Positions 11,201 through 22,900 of a stretch of 64,000 bases of DNA are shown here, piece after piece. Source of the stretch: an uncultured Saprospiraceae bacterium (lineage in GTDB: Bacteria; Bacteroidota; Bacteroidia; Chitinophagales; Saprospiraceae); the NCBI GenBank assembly GCA_938007965.1, contig CALLMH010000031.1:1-64000 (forward strand). The letters run 5' to 3'. Position 1 is the stretch's first letter. Each line of letters opens with the position of its first letter. A model generated the notes under the pieces. That model ran no database searches. It saw only the letters and a program-made list of their open reading frames with translations, and was not told where the DNA came from. A program made the translations under genes and the position numbers.

Positions 11201-14200
11201 ACAGATAGCAAGGGATGTACAGACGCTACTACAGCATTTGTATATGAATCTTATGAGCCATTTATATTTGCATTGAATACAACAGTATGCGAGGGAGATC
11301 CAGTCACCTTATCAGTAGATGGTGTAAGTGCAGCTGGGTATCAGTGGAGTGCAAGTGCTGATAATGCGACTTCCCAATCTGTGACCGTAACACCATCCGT
11401 ACCTAGTTCTAGTTACACAGTTACAGTTACGAATTCGATAGGATGTACTACGGAAGCTACTGCAACTATCATGGTAGATCCTAAGCCGATAGTAAGTATA
11501 TCTGGATCTACAGACTTATGTGTAGGCGAATCAAGTCAATTGTCTCCTGAATCAGGAGGAGAATGGACAAGTGCTAATCCTAATGTAGCAACAGTTACAA
11601 ATGAAGGAGTAGTAACAGCTGTAGGCAACGGATCTACTAGTTTCACTTTCAAAAGTAATGCTACAGGATGCTTCTCTGATCCAACAGGAAATATCAATGT
11701 TGGTGCGAATGGAACAGTAACCATCACTGGTGATAGTCAAATTTGTTTTTCGGATACACCAACACTGAATGCGAGCGTAGCTGGAGGGACTTGGAGTAGT
11801 GCAGACGAGAGTATCGCTACTATAGACGTCAATGGAGTAATAACACCGCAAGGACAAGGAACAACTACAATATTATATGATGTCACATCAGGAGGTTGTT
11901 ATGATGATGGATCATATACCATTACGATTAATAACGATCCAAGTATTTCAATAAATGGATCTGCTACCATCTGTGAAGGTGATAATACTTTCGTAAATTC
12001 TTCAGTAAGTGGCACTTGGTCTTCATCAGACGAATCAGTAGCTACGATTTCTAACTCTGGAGTAATCACAGGAGTAAGTGGAGGAACTGCAATCATATCC
12101 CTAGAGACAAGTGTTGGATGTACATCTAGTCTTAATGAACCGATAACAGTTATAGACAATCCTTCGGTATCCTTATTAGGACCAGCTGAACTGTGTATAG
12201 ACAATACGACTACATTATCACCGTCTACTGGAGGGGTTTGGATCAGTAGCAATAATAATGTTGCCAGTGTCAATAACGTCGGTCTAGTTACAGCTAAGGA
12301 TGTAGGAACCGCTACATTTACTTTTGTAGAGTCATCAAATGGTTGTATCTCCGATGAGGTTATCGGGATCACAGTATATGACACACCAACAATTAATGGA
12401 TTAGAAGACTCAGATATATGTATTGGGACAAGTACGTCTATCACTCCATCTAGTGGTGGAACATGGGAGAGTACAGATGAATCAGTTGCTACAATCACTG
12501 ATGATGGTGTGATCACAGCGGTAGGATCTGGTACAGTAAGATTCGTATTCACAAGTAATGCTACCGGGTGTAAATCAGATTTATCGGCTCCATTAGCAGT
12601 TAATTCTGGACCTGTGATTGATTTTACTGGGCCAACAGAAATATGTGAGGGCGAACAAACTAATATATTACCATCATCAGGCGGTCAATGGTCTAGTACC
12701 GACGTCACAGTAGCGATAATCTCCTCTAGTGGAGTTATCACTGCAATGGGACCTGGAACTGTATCATTTATCTATACGAATAATTCTACAGGATGTTCTT
12801 CTGATCCTTCAGAAATATTGACTGTAAATGATCCTACAGGAATCTCATTAAATGGACCTAGTGATATATGTATTGGAGAAGCGACGAGTATCTTACCTTC
12901 TTCTGGTGGGACTTGGTCTAGTAGTAATAGTAGCATAGCATCAATTTCAAACTCTGGTATAATAACAGGTCATAATCCTGGAATAGTAACGTTTACTTTT
13001 GATAGCAATACTGGATGTACATCAGACGCATCTGCATTGGTCACAGTACTAGCAAGTCCAATAACTTCATTTGACGGGCCTTCAGAGATATGTATAGGAT
13101 CTACGACCAATCTACTGCCCAATACAGGAGGTGAATGGATATCTTCGGATACAAATGTAGCAACAGTAAGTAACAATGGATTAGTCACAGCGGTAGGATT
13201 TGGAACTGCTCAATTTACATTTACTGATAACAACACGGGATGTCAAAATAATACAGACGAGACACTAAGTGTATATAATAAACCTGTTCCAGTGATAAGT
13301 GGAGACGATGAGATTTGTATCGGATTTTCTACATTTTTGACTCCAAGTACTGGAGGAGTATGGACATCTAGTAATACGAGCGTAGCCATCATAGCTTCTA
13401 ATGGACAGGTCACTGGAATATCTCCAGGTACAGCGACATTCACATTTTATGAGACGGGATCAAACTGTGTATCTGATCCATCTGATCCGATAACTGTATT
13501 AGAGAAAGCTCCTGTATCTATCACTGGAGACAATACTATATGTGTAGGAGAAACAACTACTGCATCGCCGAATACAGGCGGTAGCTGGATTAGTGACAAC
13601 GAAGAAGTCGCTTCGATTACAGAAAATGGCGTGATAACTGGAATTACGCAAGGAATAGCAAAGTTTACATTCATATCAGATGGAGGATGCGAATCCAATC
13701 AAACATCACCGATAATCGTATACGGACCTCCTTCAGTATCTATCAGTGGTTCTGATCAGGTATGTATAGGAGAAGAGGCTCAGTTGCTACCTACATCAGG
13801 GGGTACATGGTCAAGTTCTAATCCTTCGATCGCCACGATTACTGATCAAGGTATAGTTACTGCAATATCGTCTGGAACAGTAAACTTTATATTTATCGAT
13901 GGAAATACAGGATGTGCATCTGATCCATCGAATGATCTCACCATCAGCCCAGTACCAAATACAGGATTAAATGGACCATCAGATATATGTATCGGAAGTA
14001 CTACATTCTTGACACCAAGTACAGGAGGTATATGGACCGCACTGGATCCAAGTATTGCTACTATTCAGAATAATGGACAAGTATCAGGGATATCTCCGGG
14101 TAATGCAAGGTTTGTATTTACTCAGCTGAATACAGGGTGTGTGTCTGAAGAGAATAATGCGATTACAGTATTAAGTGGACCATCAACAAACTTTACTGGA

Positions 14201-16654
14201 CCATCATCTATATGTATAGGTGAGACTACTAATATATCATCACCAAATGCAGGAACATGGGAAAGTACAAATCCATTAATTGCTACAATTAGCAATACTG
14301 GATTAATCACTGGAATATCGTCTGGTTCAGTTCGGTTCAGATTTACAGAATCTGTCTCTGGATGTAAGTCAGACTTAAGTGAGACCTTAACTGTAAATGG
14401 ACCACCGACAGTATCAGCTTCTGGTAACTCGATAGTATGTATCGATTCTGAAACTACCCTTAGTCCAAATACTGGAGGAACATGGGAGAGCCTCACTCCA
14501 AGTGTTGCTACTACAACAGCCGATGGTATCGTGACAGGAGTATCAGAAGGAGTAGCTTACTTCATGTTTACTGATGATTTGACAGGGTGTGAGTCCGACG
14601 GGACATTAAGTATCACTGTAGCCTCGGAATTAGATGTGCAAATCACAGGAGATGATAATGTATGTACTGGATATACCACCACATTACAACCTACCACAGG
14701 AGGTACTTGGATTAGTAATAATCCTGCTATCGCTTCGGTATCCAACTTCGGAGTCGTTACTGGTAAAGCTCCTGGGATAGTCACATTTACATTCGTAGAT
14801 TCGAGTAATGGATGTTCGGCAGGAGGAACTACAGCTCCGATTACAGTAAATAATTGTATCAATCATGATTTCAACGTAGCGCTAGTAGATCAGACTATCT
14901 TAGGCAATGTAAGTACAAATGATAATATCTCAAGTGATGCACTGTATAGCAATATCACTCAGACATTAGAAAAACCATCATCGAGCTTGCCTCAGTTGAC
15001 AATAGCGCAAGATGGTACGTATACCTTTGTAACTAATAAGCCAGGTAAATATTTATATAAAGTTCCAGTATGTCTTCTTCCAATGGTTTCAGGATGCCCT
15101 GGAGCATTTTTAGAAATCAATGTATTGGACGATGTATATGGTCAGAGTAATCCACTGAGTAATTTAGAATACACGACTACATTTGCAGCCACCGATAATT
15201 CACTCGCTGGTAATACCATCACTATTGATGCATTAGCGAATGATGACTGTGTAGTGACTGCGGGTTGTGAATTAGATAATTCTACGCTTACAATAACAGA
15301 TTTGCCAGGAAATGGAAATGCGATAATAACGAGCGAAGGCCTGATATCGTATACATCTGATGCAGGATTCATAGGCCAAGACACTATACAATATGAAATA
15401 TGCGAAAGCGAAGGCAACTGCAGTGAAACTTTTCAAGTGATAACGGTAAATGCTCCAAACGCTCTTAACACGGTAGTAGCGGCGGATGATTTCGCTTATA
15501 CACTTACTGGAGTATCAAAATCAGGAAATGTAATGTCGAATGATTCAGATCCAGAGAATGATGATATCATGGTAACTCAACAAGGTTCATTGATGAGTCC
15601 AATAGTTATATCAGAGGGATCTTATTATATAAATTCTGACGGTAGCTACGAGTTCATTCCGAATGAATCATTTAGCGGTGCATTAGATATTATATATACA
15701 GTTTGTGATGATAACATCGATATTGCATGTACGAATGCTACACTACATATACAAGTGTTTGACGATATTTCATTGGCGATTAGAGTTTACTTGGAGGGAT
15801 CTTTGATGAATAATGGAAATGAGATTTCAAAAGATGGGAGACCACTGATGAGAGATGGATTGAGAGTAAGCCCATTTACAGGGCTTAATTATATACCATA
15901 TTTAGATCCATATTCTAATTCCAACGAACTATATGATGATACTGCTTCGAAATTTGTGAAAATGGGACCTGGATTACTTCCAGAGAATATGGTGATTTCT
16001 GATCCGATGAGTGTATTCTCAGTATCAGGAGATAATGCGATAGTGGACTGGGTACATGTAGAGTTACGTGACAAGAATGATAATACAGCCACTATAGCAA
16101 CTAGATCAGGATTATTGCAGAGAGATGGAGATATAGTAGACCTTGATGGTACGAGTGCATTGAGGTTTAAAGGGGTCAATGTTGATAGCTTCTATGTATG
16201 TGTAAGACATAGAACGCACCTCGGAGTAATGTCTAGTAAAGTGAAAAATGGAACGCTTGTAGATTTTACAGTGCCTACTACACCAACATTTAACTTTGGT
16301 ACTACACTTTCAAATGGATATGACTATACTGAACTCGCTCAGAAATCAACAGTCAAAAACGGATATCTTGCACTATGGGCAGGTGATTTTAATTCGGATG
16401 GTCAATTGAAATTTACAGAGCCTGCGAGTGATATTAATATACTCTATGGTAATGTTCTATTTACATCGCCAGAGTTTTTAATTAATTATGATTTTACGTA
16501 TGGATATTTTAGAGGTGATTATAATATGGATGGAAAAGCAAAATATGCCAATCCAAATGATGATAGGAACTTTTTACAAGGACAGATTATCTTCCACCCA
16601 TTAAATGTCAATTACATATCTAACCTAAATGGTGCGATACAACAAATACCTTAA
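8294..16654 (+). CDS. Giant secreted GEVED/CBM-like/Big_2 repeat protein, paralogue 2
   Basis: The frame opens with GTG at 8258. I prefer ATG at 8294 (ATG at 8327 is also possible), which puts a hydrophobic export segment (FCFLLCCFVTLLPSSG) near residue 35. In order follow a GEVED domain (about residues 93-236, ending GEVEDYT), a MopE-type Asp-rich loop (ICDNGIDDDGDG, about 242), an unassigned 250-residue region, a second such loop (about 516), and a carbohydrate-binding-like beta-sandwich (about 543-675). Then come 18 Big_2-type units broken by two SprB-like units, a cadherin-like segment, and the same C-terminal tail as its neighbours, with two D.N.DG.. loops (GDFNSDGQ and GDYNMDGK). It is probably a cell-surface adhesin or matrix protein; ligand unknown. 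There is no recognisable type A or type B T9SS domain. Terminators on both sides suggest a single-gene transcript. Confidence 0.9.
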   Translation: MQIFKNTLTFIMITNVIDKFLNGKLQRLSYRNSFCFLLCCFVTLLPSSGLYSYDDGSRKYSNDILETGTSIETTFVEYVEDHSDKIILENSNPAMYCASSSGNSTYEYIGNVVLENINNNSGATNYSDFTAISTDLDAGESYSIVISPTWSGTKYNEGYGVWIDFNGDLDFEDAGEQIVSIAPNQNSTNTATFTVPNGAIAGSNRMRVSMKYNGIPSSCENTFPYGEVEDYTVNIISENFAEICDNGIDDDGDGLVDANDPDCSDLCALECANPYVFNWYDGSDGYQWPITNGEALVSNIYTISGDLGDYNVTVTLNNPDGQNIDFSNCTSIPDAAYTATCSDPNGNTECDGDPNTTDTQFTYGCSFLTFGITSDNSDQITSITYDFEYPVYLCDFEIGDIDFSPASNPALTSYQDEVDVVADSMGMPVVLSAITGSAVEVFNNNSSNIKLLADYDNVSGGDVLPTDPRGHANISSLTKMTSITFTYSNGPEDDGLSDDHAIRLAGFQFCPEPREICGNGIDDDGDGSTDEDDLECYDCQDGILVNPGFENELAPWDNYSGTATIEPESNGNNVAVISGGSGGIRQDVNIAAGDSISLSFYAKKSGSTSVSSGISFYDANNNLIGNEITENVVSNDYMKYELEAIAPANTAYVSVFALKDNATGSAFFDGFCLEAKTDPCYGIDPTITSSSDNTICIGSTIGLSTSTTGTWTSSDEDIATVSSSGAVTGVSAGTATITFVADANDCALSANIDITITNKQSVTITGDDTLCEGNTTTLSTSAGGGTWSSANTNIATINSSGTVTAVSTGIVLISYNHPSNSCSENSSFTIEVSDTPSVSITGDTEICVGETTSISTTVTGGFWTSSDSNIAIVSSSGSVSGIAPGTVTFYYTTGDDCTSEHTGSITVTPDVSVNIDFNGSECLTSDSQLSAMVTGGTSGYTYAWTGPDGFTGNAQTIDISLDGNYYVTVTDSKGCTDATTAFVYESYEPFIFALNTTVCEGDPVTLSVDGVSAAGYQWSASADNATSQSVTVTPSVPSSSYTVTVTNSIGCTTEATATIMVDPKPIVSISGSTDLCVGESSQLSPESGGEWTSANPNVATVTNEGVVTAVGNGSTSFTFKSNATGCFSDPTGNINVGANGTVTITGDSQICFSDTPTLNASVAGGTWSSADESIATIDVNGVITPQGQGTTTILYDVTSGGCYDDGSYTITINNDPSISINGSATICEGDNTFVNSSVSGTWSSSDESVATISNSGVITGVSGGTAIISLETSVGCTSSLNEPITVIDNPSVSLLGPAELCIDNTTTLSPSTGGVWISSNNNVASVNNVGLVTAKDVGTATFTFVESSNGCISDEVIGITVYDTPTINGLEDSDICIGTSTSITPSSGGTWESTDESVATITDDGVITAVGSGTVRFVFTSNATGCKSDLSAPLAVNSGPVIDFTGPTEICEGEQTNILPSSGGQWSSTDVTVAIISSSGVITAMGPGTVSFIYTNNSTGCSSDPSEILTVNDPTGISLNGPSDICIGEATSILPSSGGTWSSSNSSIASISNSGIITGHNPGIVTFTFDSNTGCTSDASALVTVLASPITSFDGPSEICIGSTTNLLPNTGGEWISSDTNVATVSNNGLVTAVGFGTAQFTFTDNNTGCQNNTDETLSVYNKPVPVISGDDEICIGFSTFLTPSTGGVWTSSNTSVAIIASNGQVTGISPGTATFTFYETGSNCVSDPSDPITVLEKAPVSITGDNTICVGETTTASPNTGGSWISDNEEVASITENGVITGITQGIAKFTFISDGGCESNQTSPIIVYGPPSVSISGSDQVCIGEEAQLLPTSGGTWSSSNPSIATITDQGIVTAISSGTVNFIFIDGNTGCASDPSNDLTISPVPNTGLNGPSDICIGSTTFLTPSTGGIWTALDPSIATIQNNGQVSGISPGNARFVFTQLNTGCVSEENNAITVLSGPSTNFTGPSSICIGETTNISSPNAGTWESTNPLIATISNTGLITGISSGSVRFRFTESVSGCKSDLSETLTVNGPPTVSASGNSIVCIDSETTLSPNTGGTWESLTPSVATTTADGIVTGVSEGVAYFMFTDDLTGCESDGTLSITVASELDVQITGDDNVCTGYTTTLQPTTGGTWISNNPAIASVSNFGVVTGKAPGIVTFTFVDSSNGCSAGGTTAPITVNNCINHDFNVALVDQTILGNVSTNDNISSDALYSNITQTLEKPSSSLPQLTIAQDGTYTFVTNKPGKYLYKVPVCLLPMVSGCPGAFLEINVLDDVYGQSNPLSNLEYTTTFAATDNSLAGNTITIDALANDDCVVTAGCELDNSTLTITDLPGNGNAIITSEGLISYTSDAGFIGQDTIQYEICESEGNCSETFQVITVNAPNALNTVVAADDFAYTLTGVSKSGNVMSNDSDPENDDIMVTQQGSLMSPIVISEGSYYINSDGSYEFIPNESFSGALDIIYTVCDDNIDIACTNATLHIQVFDDISLAIRVYLEGSLMNNGNEISKDGRPLMRDGLRVSPFTGLNYIPYLDPYSNSNELYDDTASKFVKMGPGLLPENMVISDPMSVFSVSGDNAIVDWVHVELRDKNDNTATIATRSGLLQRDGDIVDLDGTSALRFKGVNVDSFYVCVRHRTHLGVMSSKVKNGTLVDFTVPTTPTFNFGTTLSNGYDYTELAQKSTVKNGYLALWAGDFNSDGQLKFTEPASDINILYGNVLFTSPEFLINYDFTYGYFRGDYNMDGKAKYANPNDDRNFLQGQIIFHPLNVNYISNLNGAIQQIP
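10330..14850 (+). repeat. Array of 18 Big_2-type Ig-like units in paralogue 2
   Basis: Eighteen units carry the IC.G...GG.W.SS...VTG...GC pattern, with a two-unit SprB-like insert at about 11035-11490. Every unit has a counterpart at the same rank in paralogue 3, for example the unit reading ICFSDTPTLNAS after the insert in both. The array has therefore been stable since duplication. Confidence 0.8.
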
Positions 16655-16685
16655 GCAAAGCATAAACATATAAATTAAAGTTTTG

Positions 16686-16719
16686 AGAGCGATTCGGATA
16701 CAACCGAATCGCTCTTTTA
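16686..16719 (+). terminator. Rho-independent terminator after paralogue 2
   Basis: A perfect 12-bp stem (AGAGCGATTCGG / CCGAATCGCTCT) with a 6-base loop is followed by TTTATT, 31 bases after the stop. The remaining 237 bases up to the next gene show no gene and no clear TAnnTTTG promoter. Confidence 0.9.
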
Positions 16720-16956
16720 TTATGCCTACTCCTTACCATCTAGAATAGTATAGTGATAAGTGGTTTACATATGAAACCTTAATCAGTTCTGGTGATCGAG
16801 AATACCTTTAAGTTTGCATTTAATAGAAAGTCATCTTCATATTAAATCATTTCCGATTTTAGATTTAATATATAAGTAATTGATGTCTTTATTCATTGAG
16901 CCTAATTATAATCTAGACTTAATGCAAATTTTATGGGAAACACCTTTAATTAACAT

Positions 16957-19900
16957 ATGAACTACTTCACAAATTTTGCATTGCTTATCCCAAATAAGCA
17001 ATTAAGAATAATAGGAATATTATCAATAGCATTTGTTTTGTGTTGTGTAACACACAACGGGTTTGGGCAGTCTTTTGGTGACGAATACGCCTCCGTATAT
17101 ACTGAGGAGGTCATGGACTATTCGTACCAAAATACAGACAAAACAGTACCCTTAGCTTTAGTAAATCTAAGATCCGAAGTTGGATACATTAGTCCAGAAA
17201 TCTGTGATGATGGAATAGACAATGATGATGATGGTTTTATAGATTGCGCCGATATAGATTGTGGATTTGTAGAGAATAGAGAATTTGATAATGGAACTGA
17301 TTTTTGGTACAATTATAACTATGATACAAATACGTCAACTTTTACAATAGATCAATCTTCTGTATTGTCAGGTGTCAATTCTGCGTATATTGATATTACA
17401 AACACGAGTGGTACCGACTGGCATGTCCAATTGGCGCAAGCTGGATTTAGCGTAGAGGATGGTAAGACATATGAAATTCTCTTTGATGCGAGGGCTACTG
17501 CAAATAGACCAATCATGGTTTCTACGCAATTGGATAAGGCCCCTTGGACCTTAGTATCTAGTCAAAGTTTTAATATTACAACCTCTTCTGAATCTTATAG
17601 CTATTTTTTTACATCGGGTAGTACATTTACAGACGAAGTTACCCTGATCTTCAATCTTGGCGAATCTTTAGAAAATGTATGGATTGATAATGTACAGCTA
17701 AAAGAAGTTTGCCTTGTTTGTGAAGCAGATGCGGGACCTGATCAATCACAATGTCAAAACGCAATATTTGATGTACAAGCAAATACCCCATTAGGCGCGA
17801 CAGGGCAATGGTCTGTAGTTAGTGGATCTGCAACATCATATAATGGGTGGCATAACCCGATAAATACTTTTACAATACCTACAGGTGTCACTACACTTGA
17901 ATGGACCGTTACAGATGGCGATACATGTACAGTATTTGATGAAATCACATTGTCCAATACATCAGATTGCTCTATAGAATGTATTGATCCACTGAACTAC
18001 AGCGGTGATATCGAAGATAATGGAAATGCAACTAATTTTAATTTGGACTTCCTTGGATCGCCTGCACTACTTATTGATGGAGATAACAATCCCGCAGGAT
18101 GGGCTCAGAGATATGGACCTTCAATTCCAGATACAGTTAACTTTAATGCAGCATTCTATATCCAGACAAGTAGTGCGCATAGTGGCAATCATATGATCTA
18201 TCTGAAAGGAACTGATTATTGCCTGTCTCCCCTAACAATAAACTCTAATATTACATGCGGTAAAACGTATAAATTTGCATTATGGGCATCGGCCTTTACA
18301 CATTCAGGAACTCAATCCGATGCGCCTTTAGCGATAGAGGCTTCTCTAGGGAACAATGATGATAATCCTCCCAATATTTTTCTAAAAAAAGAGGTAATGC
18401 TTCCTGCCAGTAATTTATTTTCAGATTTGAATTGGAATCACTACGAATTTGAGGTTACAGTTCCAGATAATGGATACGAATATGTTGATTTTCTTCTCAC
18501 ATCTATGAGTAATGACCACGGAATATTTATTGATGACGTATGTGTTACAGAAATATCTTCAGGTTCCGATGCTTTAGCGGGTGCGGATATGCTCAATTGT
18601 GAGAATTCATTTGATCTACAGGCAAATACACCTCCGACTGGTTACTCTGGTTCTTGGAGTGCTGTAAATGGTTCAATGAGTTTTACAAACAGTAATAGCC
18701 CTGATACTGATGCGACAATTACATCTGGAAATGTAGCTACCGCTAGATGGACGGTTACAGATGGTTCATGTTCTTATTTTGATGATGTCGTATTGAGTTA
18801 TAGCTCAGTGCCTGGACTAGAAGTGACTGATGGAGAAGTATGCCAAGGAGGGACAACAGATATCTCAGTTATAGGTTGTACTGGTGATGTACTGTGGAGT
18901 ACGGGAGAGACTACGGCGACTATCAGCGTAAGTCCGACTAGTAATACATCTTACACCGTAACTTGCGACGGGGATCAATCTTCTAATCTATTGGACAATG
19001 GTGATTTTGAATCAGCAACTGATTTTGAATTTTGGGAAAATTGGTACAATGCGTCAATTACTACAGAATCAGCCGATGTATATTCTGGTAATAAAGCGGC
19101 ACTTATCTATGCATCTACGGGCTATAGTGGTGCTGGACAGCTGAAAGCTGCAAATCCTGGAGAAATGTTTACACTTACTTTCTGGGCTAAGACGACCAAC
19201 TCTAACGCCTTACCTAATGTAGGAATAAAGTTTTTTGATCAAGATGGAATTATTCTTAGTCAAGATAATTTTGTATTCATTAAGAATAATGATTATACGC
19301 AATATACGGTGTCGTCTGTAGCGCCTAATAATTCAGTGAGTATTCAGGTTGCTATAAATGTTAATAAAGTCAGTCGATTGTTTCTAGATGAAGTGATATT
19401 GATAAAAAGTACTTGTATGAGATCAGCAACTTCTAATGTAGTTGTTTTAGATCCAGAAGAATTAGGAATATCAAATGATGGGCCACTTACCTGCAATGGG
19501 TCTGATGTAACCATTACACTTTCGAATGGAAGTAAGCCCATTCCCCCATCGTTTTCATTTTTATGGGAGTCAGGAAATACTGGACAGTCAGAATCAGTTT
19601 CATCAGGTGGTACCTATGTAGTCACGATTACGGATAGCAATGGATGTACATCTACAGCTTCTACAGTAGTGTCAGAAAATACAGATGCCCCTGTCGCTTC
19701 AGTTTCGGTAAATGGTATTATCACTTGTGAAGATCTATCTTCTACATTGACGGCTAGCCCTACCGGACTTACTTATCTATGGTCTGATGGACAGACAAGC
19801 CGCACTATTAATGTTACCGAAGGAGGATATTATGATGTTACCGTTACGGGTACGAACGGATGTTCATCTATTGCAAGAGGGCAAGTTATACAAGACAATA

Positions 19901-22900
19901 TACCTCCGACAGTTATTTTAGATAATCTAGAACTCTGTGAAGGGGATTCTGGAGTGCTTAGTCCTGTAGTCTGTGAAAACTATCCAGTTATAGAATCTCA
20001 AAGACCATTGGCACTCAACAGTTGGAAAAATATATATGGAAATCAAAGGTCTGCTTTAATCGGTGATGGTGAGCTATGCTTCACCGTAGATTCACTAAAC
20101 CTTGATTCTCCTCAGATGATCGGATTGAATGCTGATCCGAACACGAGCAATGGTTTTACAAATATAGACTATGCAATGTATGTCTATGTCCGAGAAAAAT
20201 CAAATTTATGGAGGATCCAAATAAGGGAAAGCGGAACTTCCAAAGGTTGGGCCTACTTAGGAACAACTTCATACGTAGGATCTCAATTTTGCCTTAGAAG
20301 AACTGGTACGACAATAGATTACCTAATGGATGGTGAAATAATTTATACGAGTCTTATTGAATCTAATGATGATTTGTTTTATGACCACTCTTTCTTCTCT
20401 GGGACTGGAATATGGACTGGAGGATATTCGAAATTTAGGGATATCGCTCTATGTGGAGAACTAGCTCTGACATATGACTGGAGTACTGGAGAATCTACTC
20501 AATCTATCGACATCAATGCAGCCGATACATATACGCTAACTGTCACTGACGCAAAAGGGTGCTCTACATCTGCACAATCAGAGGTGATGATAATTGATAA
20601 TCCTGTCGTCACAATAAGCGCCAATGGAACAATTGATTGCATTAATTCTTCTTCGACACTTACGGCACTACCAGCCGGATTATCATATCTATGGGATGAC
20701 GGCAATACTGGTCAGTCTAGGGAGGTTTTTTCAGAAGGTACATACCATGTGACTGTCACCAATAGTGATGGATGCGAAGGTATAGGCTCTATGGTCATTG
20801 CACCGAATGGTAACCCTACTGTAGATATTACGGGAGATACTGAGTTATGTGATGGAGAGGAGACTACATTATCGCCTACCTCAGGTGGTTCATGGTCAAG
20901 TAGTGACGAAGATGTGGCTATTGTTTCCAATACGGGTAATGTTAGCAGTACTGGTCCTGGAACCGTCACATTTACATTTACAGATGCTTCTAGTGGATGT
21001 TCTTCCACTACAGAAGCGGTGACCATTAATCCTGATTTATCTGTATCTATAAATAATAACGGATCTGCCTGTTTAGAAAGTGGATCACAATTGACAGCGG
21101 TACCAACAGGAGGGTCGCCAACATATACATATAATTGGATCTTCCCTGATAATTCGACATCTACAGAAGAAACAGTAGACATATCGCTAAACGGAAATTA
21201 CCAATTGACAGTAACCGATAATGCTGGTTGTACTGCAGAGACTTCTGGTTTTATATATGCGGCATTTGAGCCATTTATTTTCTCTTTGGAGACTTCAATT
21301 TGTGAAGGGGAGAATGTAGACTTAGAGATCAATGGGAGTAATATTATCTCTTATGCTTGGGATAGTAATGCTGGAAATGCAAATACATCTTCTGTAACGG
21401 TCTTCCCGAGCTCGCCTTCTACTACATATATAGTTACAGTAACCAATTCAAACGGTTGTACCTCAACAGCTAGTGCTACTATAGGTGCAGAACCTTTACC
21501 AATAGCAAATGCTGGAGAAGATGTTACAGTTTGTGAAAATGAAATTGTAACTTTTTCTACGATTAATGAGGGAGCGGGAGTATCTTATGTTTGGGATTTT
21601 GGAGTCGATGCTGTACCTTCTTCTGCAAATGGAGTTGGACCACACGAAATCATATATTCTAATCCTAACGGAAATGGTGGTGATAGAGCAAATACTGTAA
21701 CCCTAACTGTATCGAAAGACGATTGCACAAACACAGATGTTTCAGCAATAACTATCCAAGGAGCACCTTCTCCGACTGTCACTTTCTCGCCTCCTTCATG
21801 TGGAGCGGCTGATGGAAGTATTACATTTAATTTTGTAGATAATCCTAATAGGACAAGTATATTGTTTAGTATAGATGGAGGAATTCTCTTTCCGTATACA
21901 ATCGATGATAATACGGGAACCTTCACTGTCAATAATCTAGCTTCTGGAGATTATGATCTGATGGCTAAATGGCCTGATGATTCATGCGAAGTAGCTATAT
22001 CTACGGTCTCTTTACTGGATAGTAATAATCCAACAATAAGTAATTCTGGTAATGATATAATATGTTTAGGGTCAACTACAATTTTAAATGCCTCTACATC
22101 AGGAACTTGGACAAGTGATAATGATGGAGTTGCTACTGTATCAGCTACAGGAGTTGTAACAGGTATATCAGCTGGAATAGCCACTATAAGTTTTGTTGCA
22201 GATAATAATTGTCCTGCTTCGACGACCTTAGAGATAACAGTAACTAACAAAGAAGGAGTCGTAATCACTGGAGATAACAAACTATGTGAAGGAAATACAA
22301 CCTCACTATCAGCCTCGGCTGGAGGGGGTACATGGTCTAGTAATAATACGAGTATTGCGACGATAAATGCTTCAGGATTAGTAACAGCCGTAACTTCCGG
22401 AACAGTGCTTATTAGCTATGAACATCCATCAAATTCTTGTAAAGAGGATGCTAGTTTTGCGGTAGAGGTATTTGATACACCTACAGTATCTGTCACTGGG
22501 ACATTAGAGATATGTGTAGGCGAGACGACTACGCTATCAACAACGGCATCGGGTGGTTACTGGACCAGCTCTAATAATGTGGCAATAGTGTCATCGGCAG
22601 GCGTTGTATCTGGTATATCAGCGGGTACAGTTTCATTTTACCATACTTCGGCAGATAATTGTCCTTCTGCCAATACAGGAACGATTACGGTTACTCCTTC
22701 CGTATCTGTTTCTATTGACTTCAATGGTTCAGAATGTCTTAAAGAAGATTCACAATTGACTGCAGTAGTAACTGGTGGTACACCAGGATATGCATATACA
22801 TGGTCAGGCCCAGGAGGATTCACGGGTAATACTGAAACGATAGATGTCCTCATAGACGGAAATTATAATGTTACAGTGTCTGATAGCAAAGGATGTACAT

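Noticed and set aside
11899-12552. Long antisense open frames opposite the giant repeat genes (up to 217 codons)
   Set aside because: They recur with the same periodic residues (HVPP, VSP) opposite each Ig-like unit. They are shadows of repeated coding sequence, without own context or signal.
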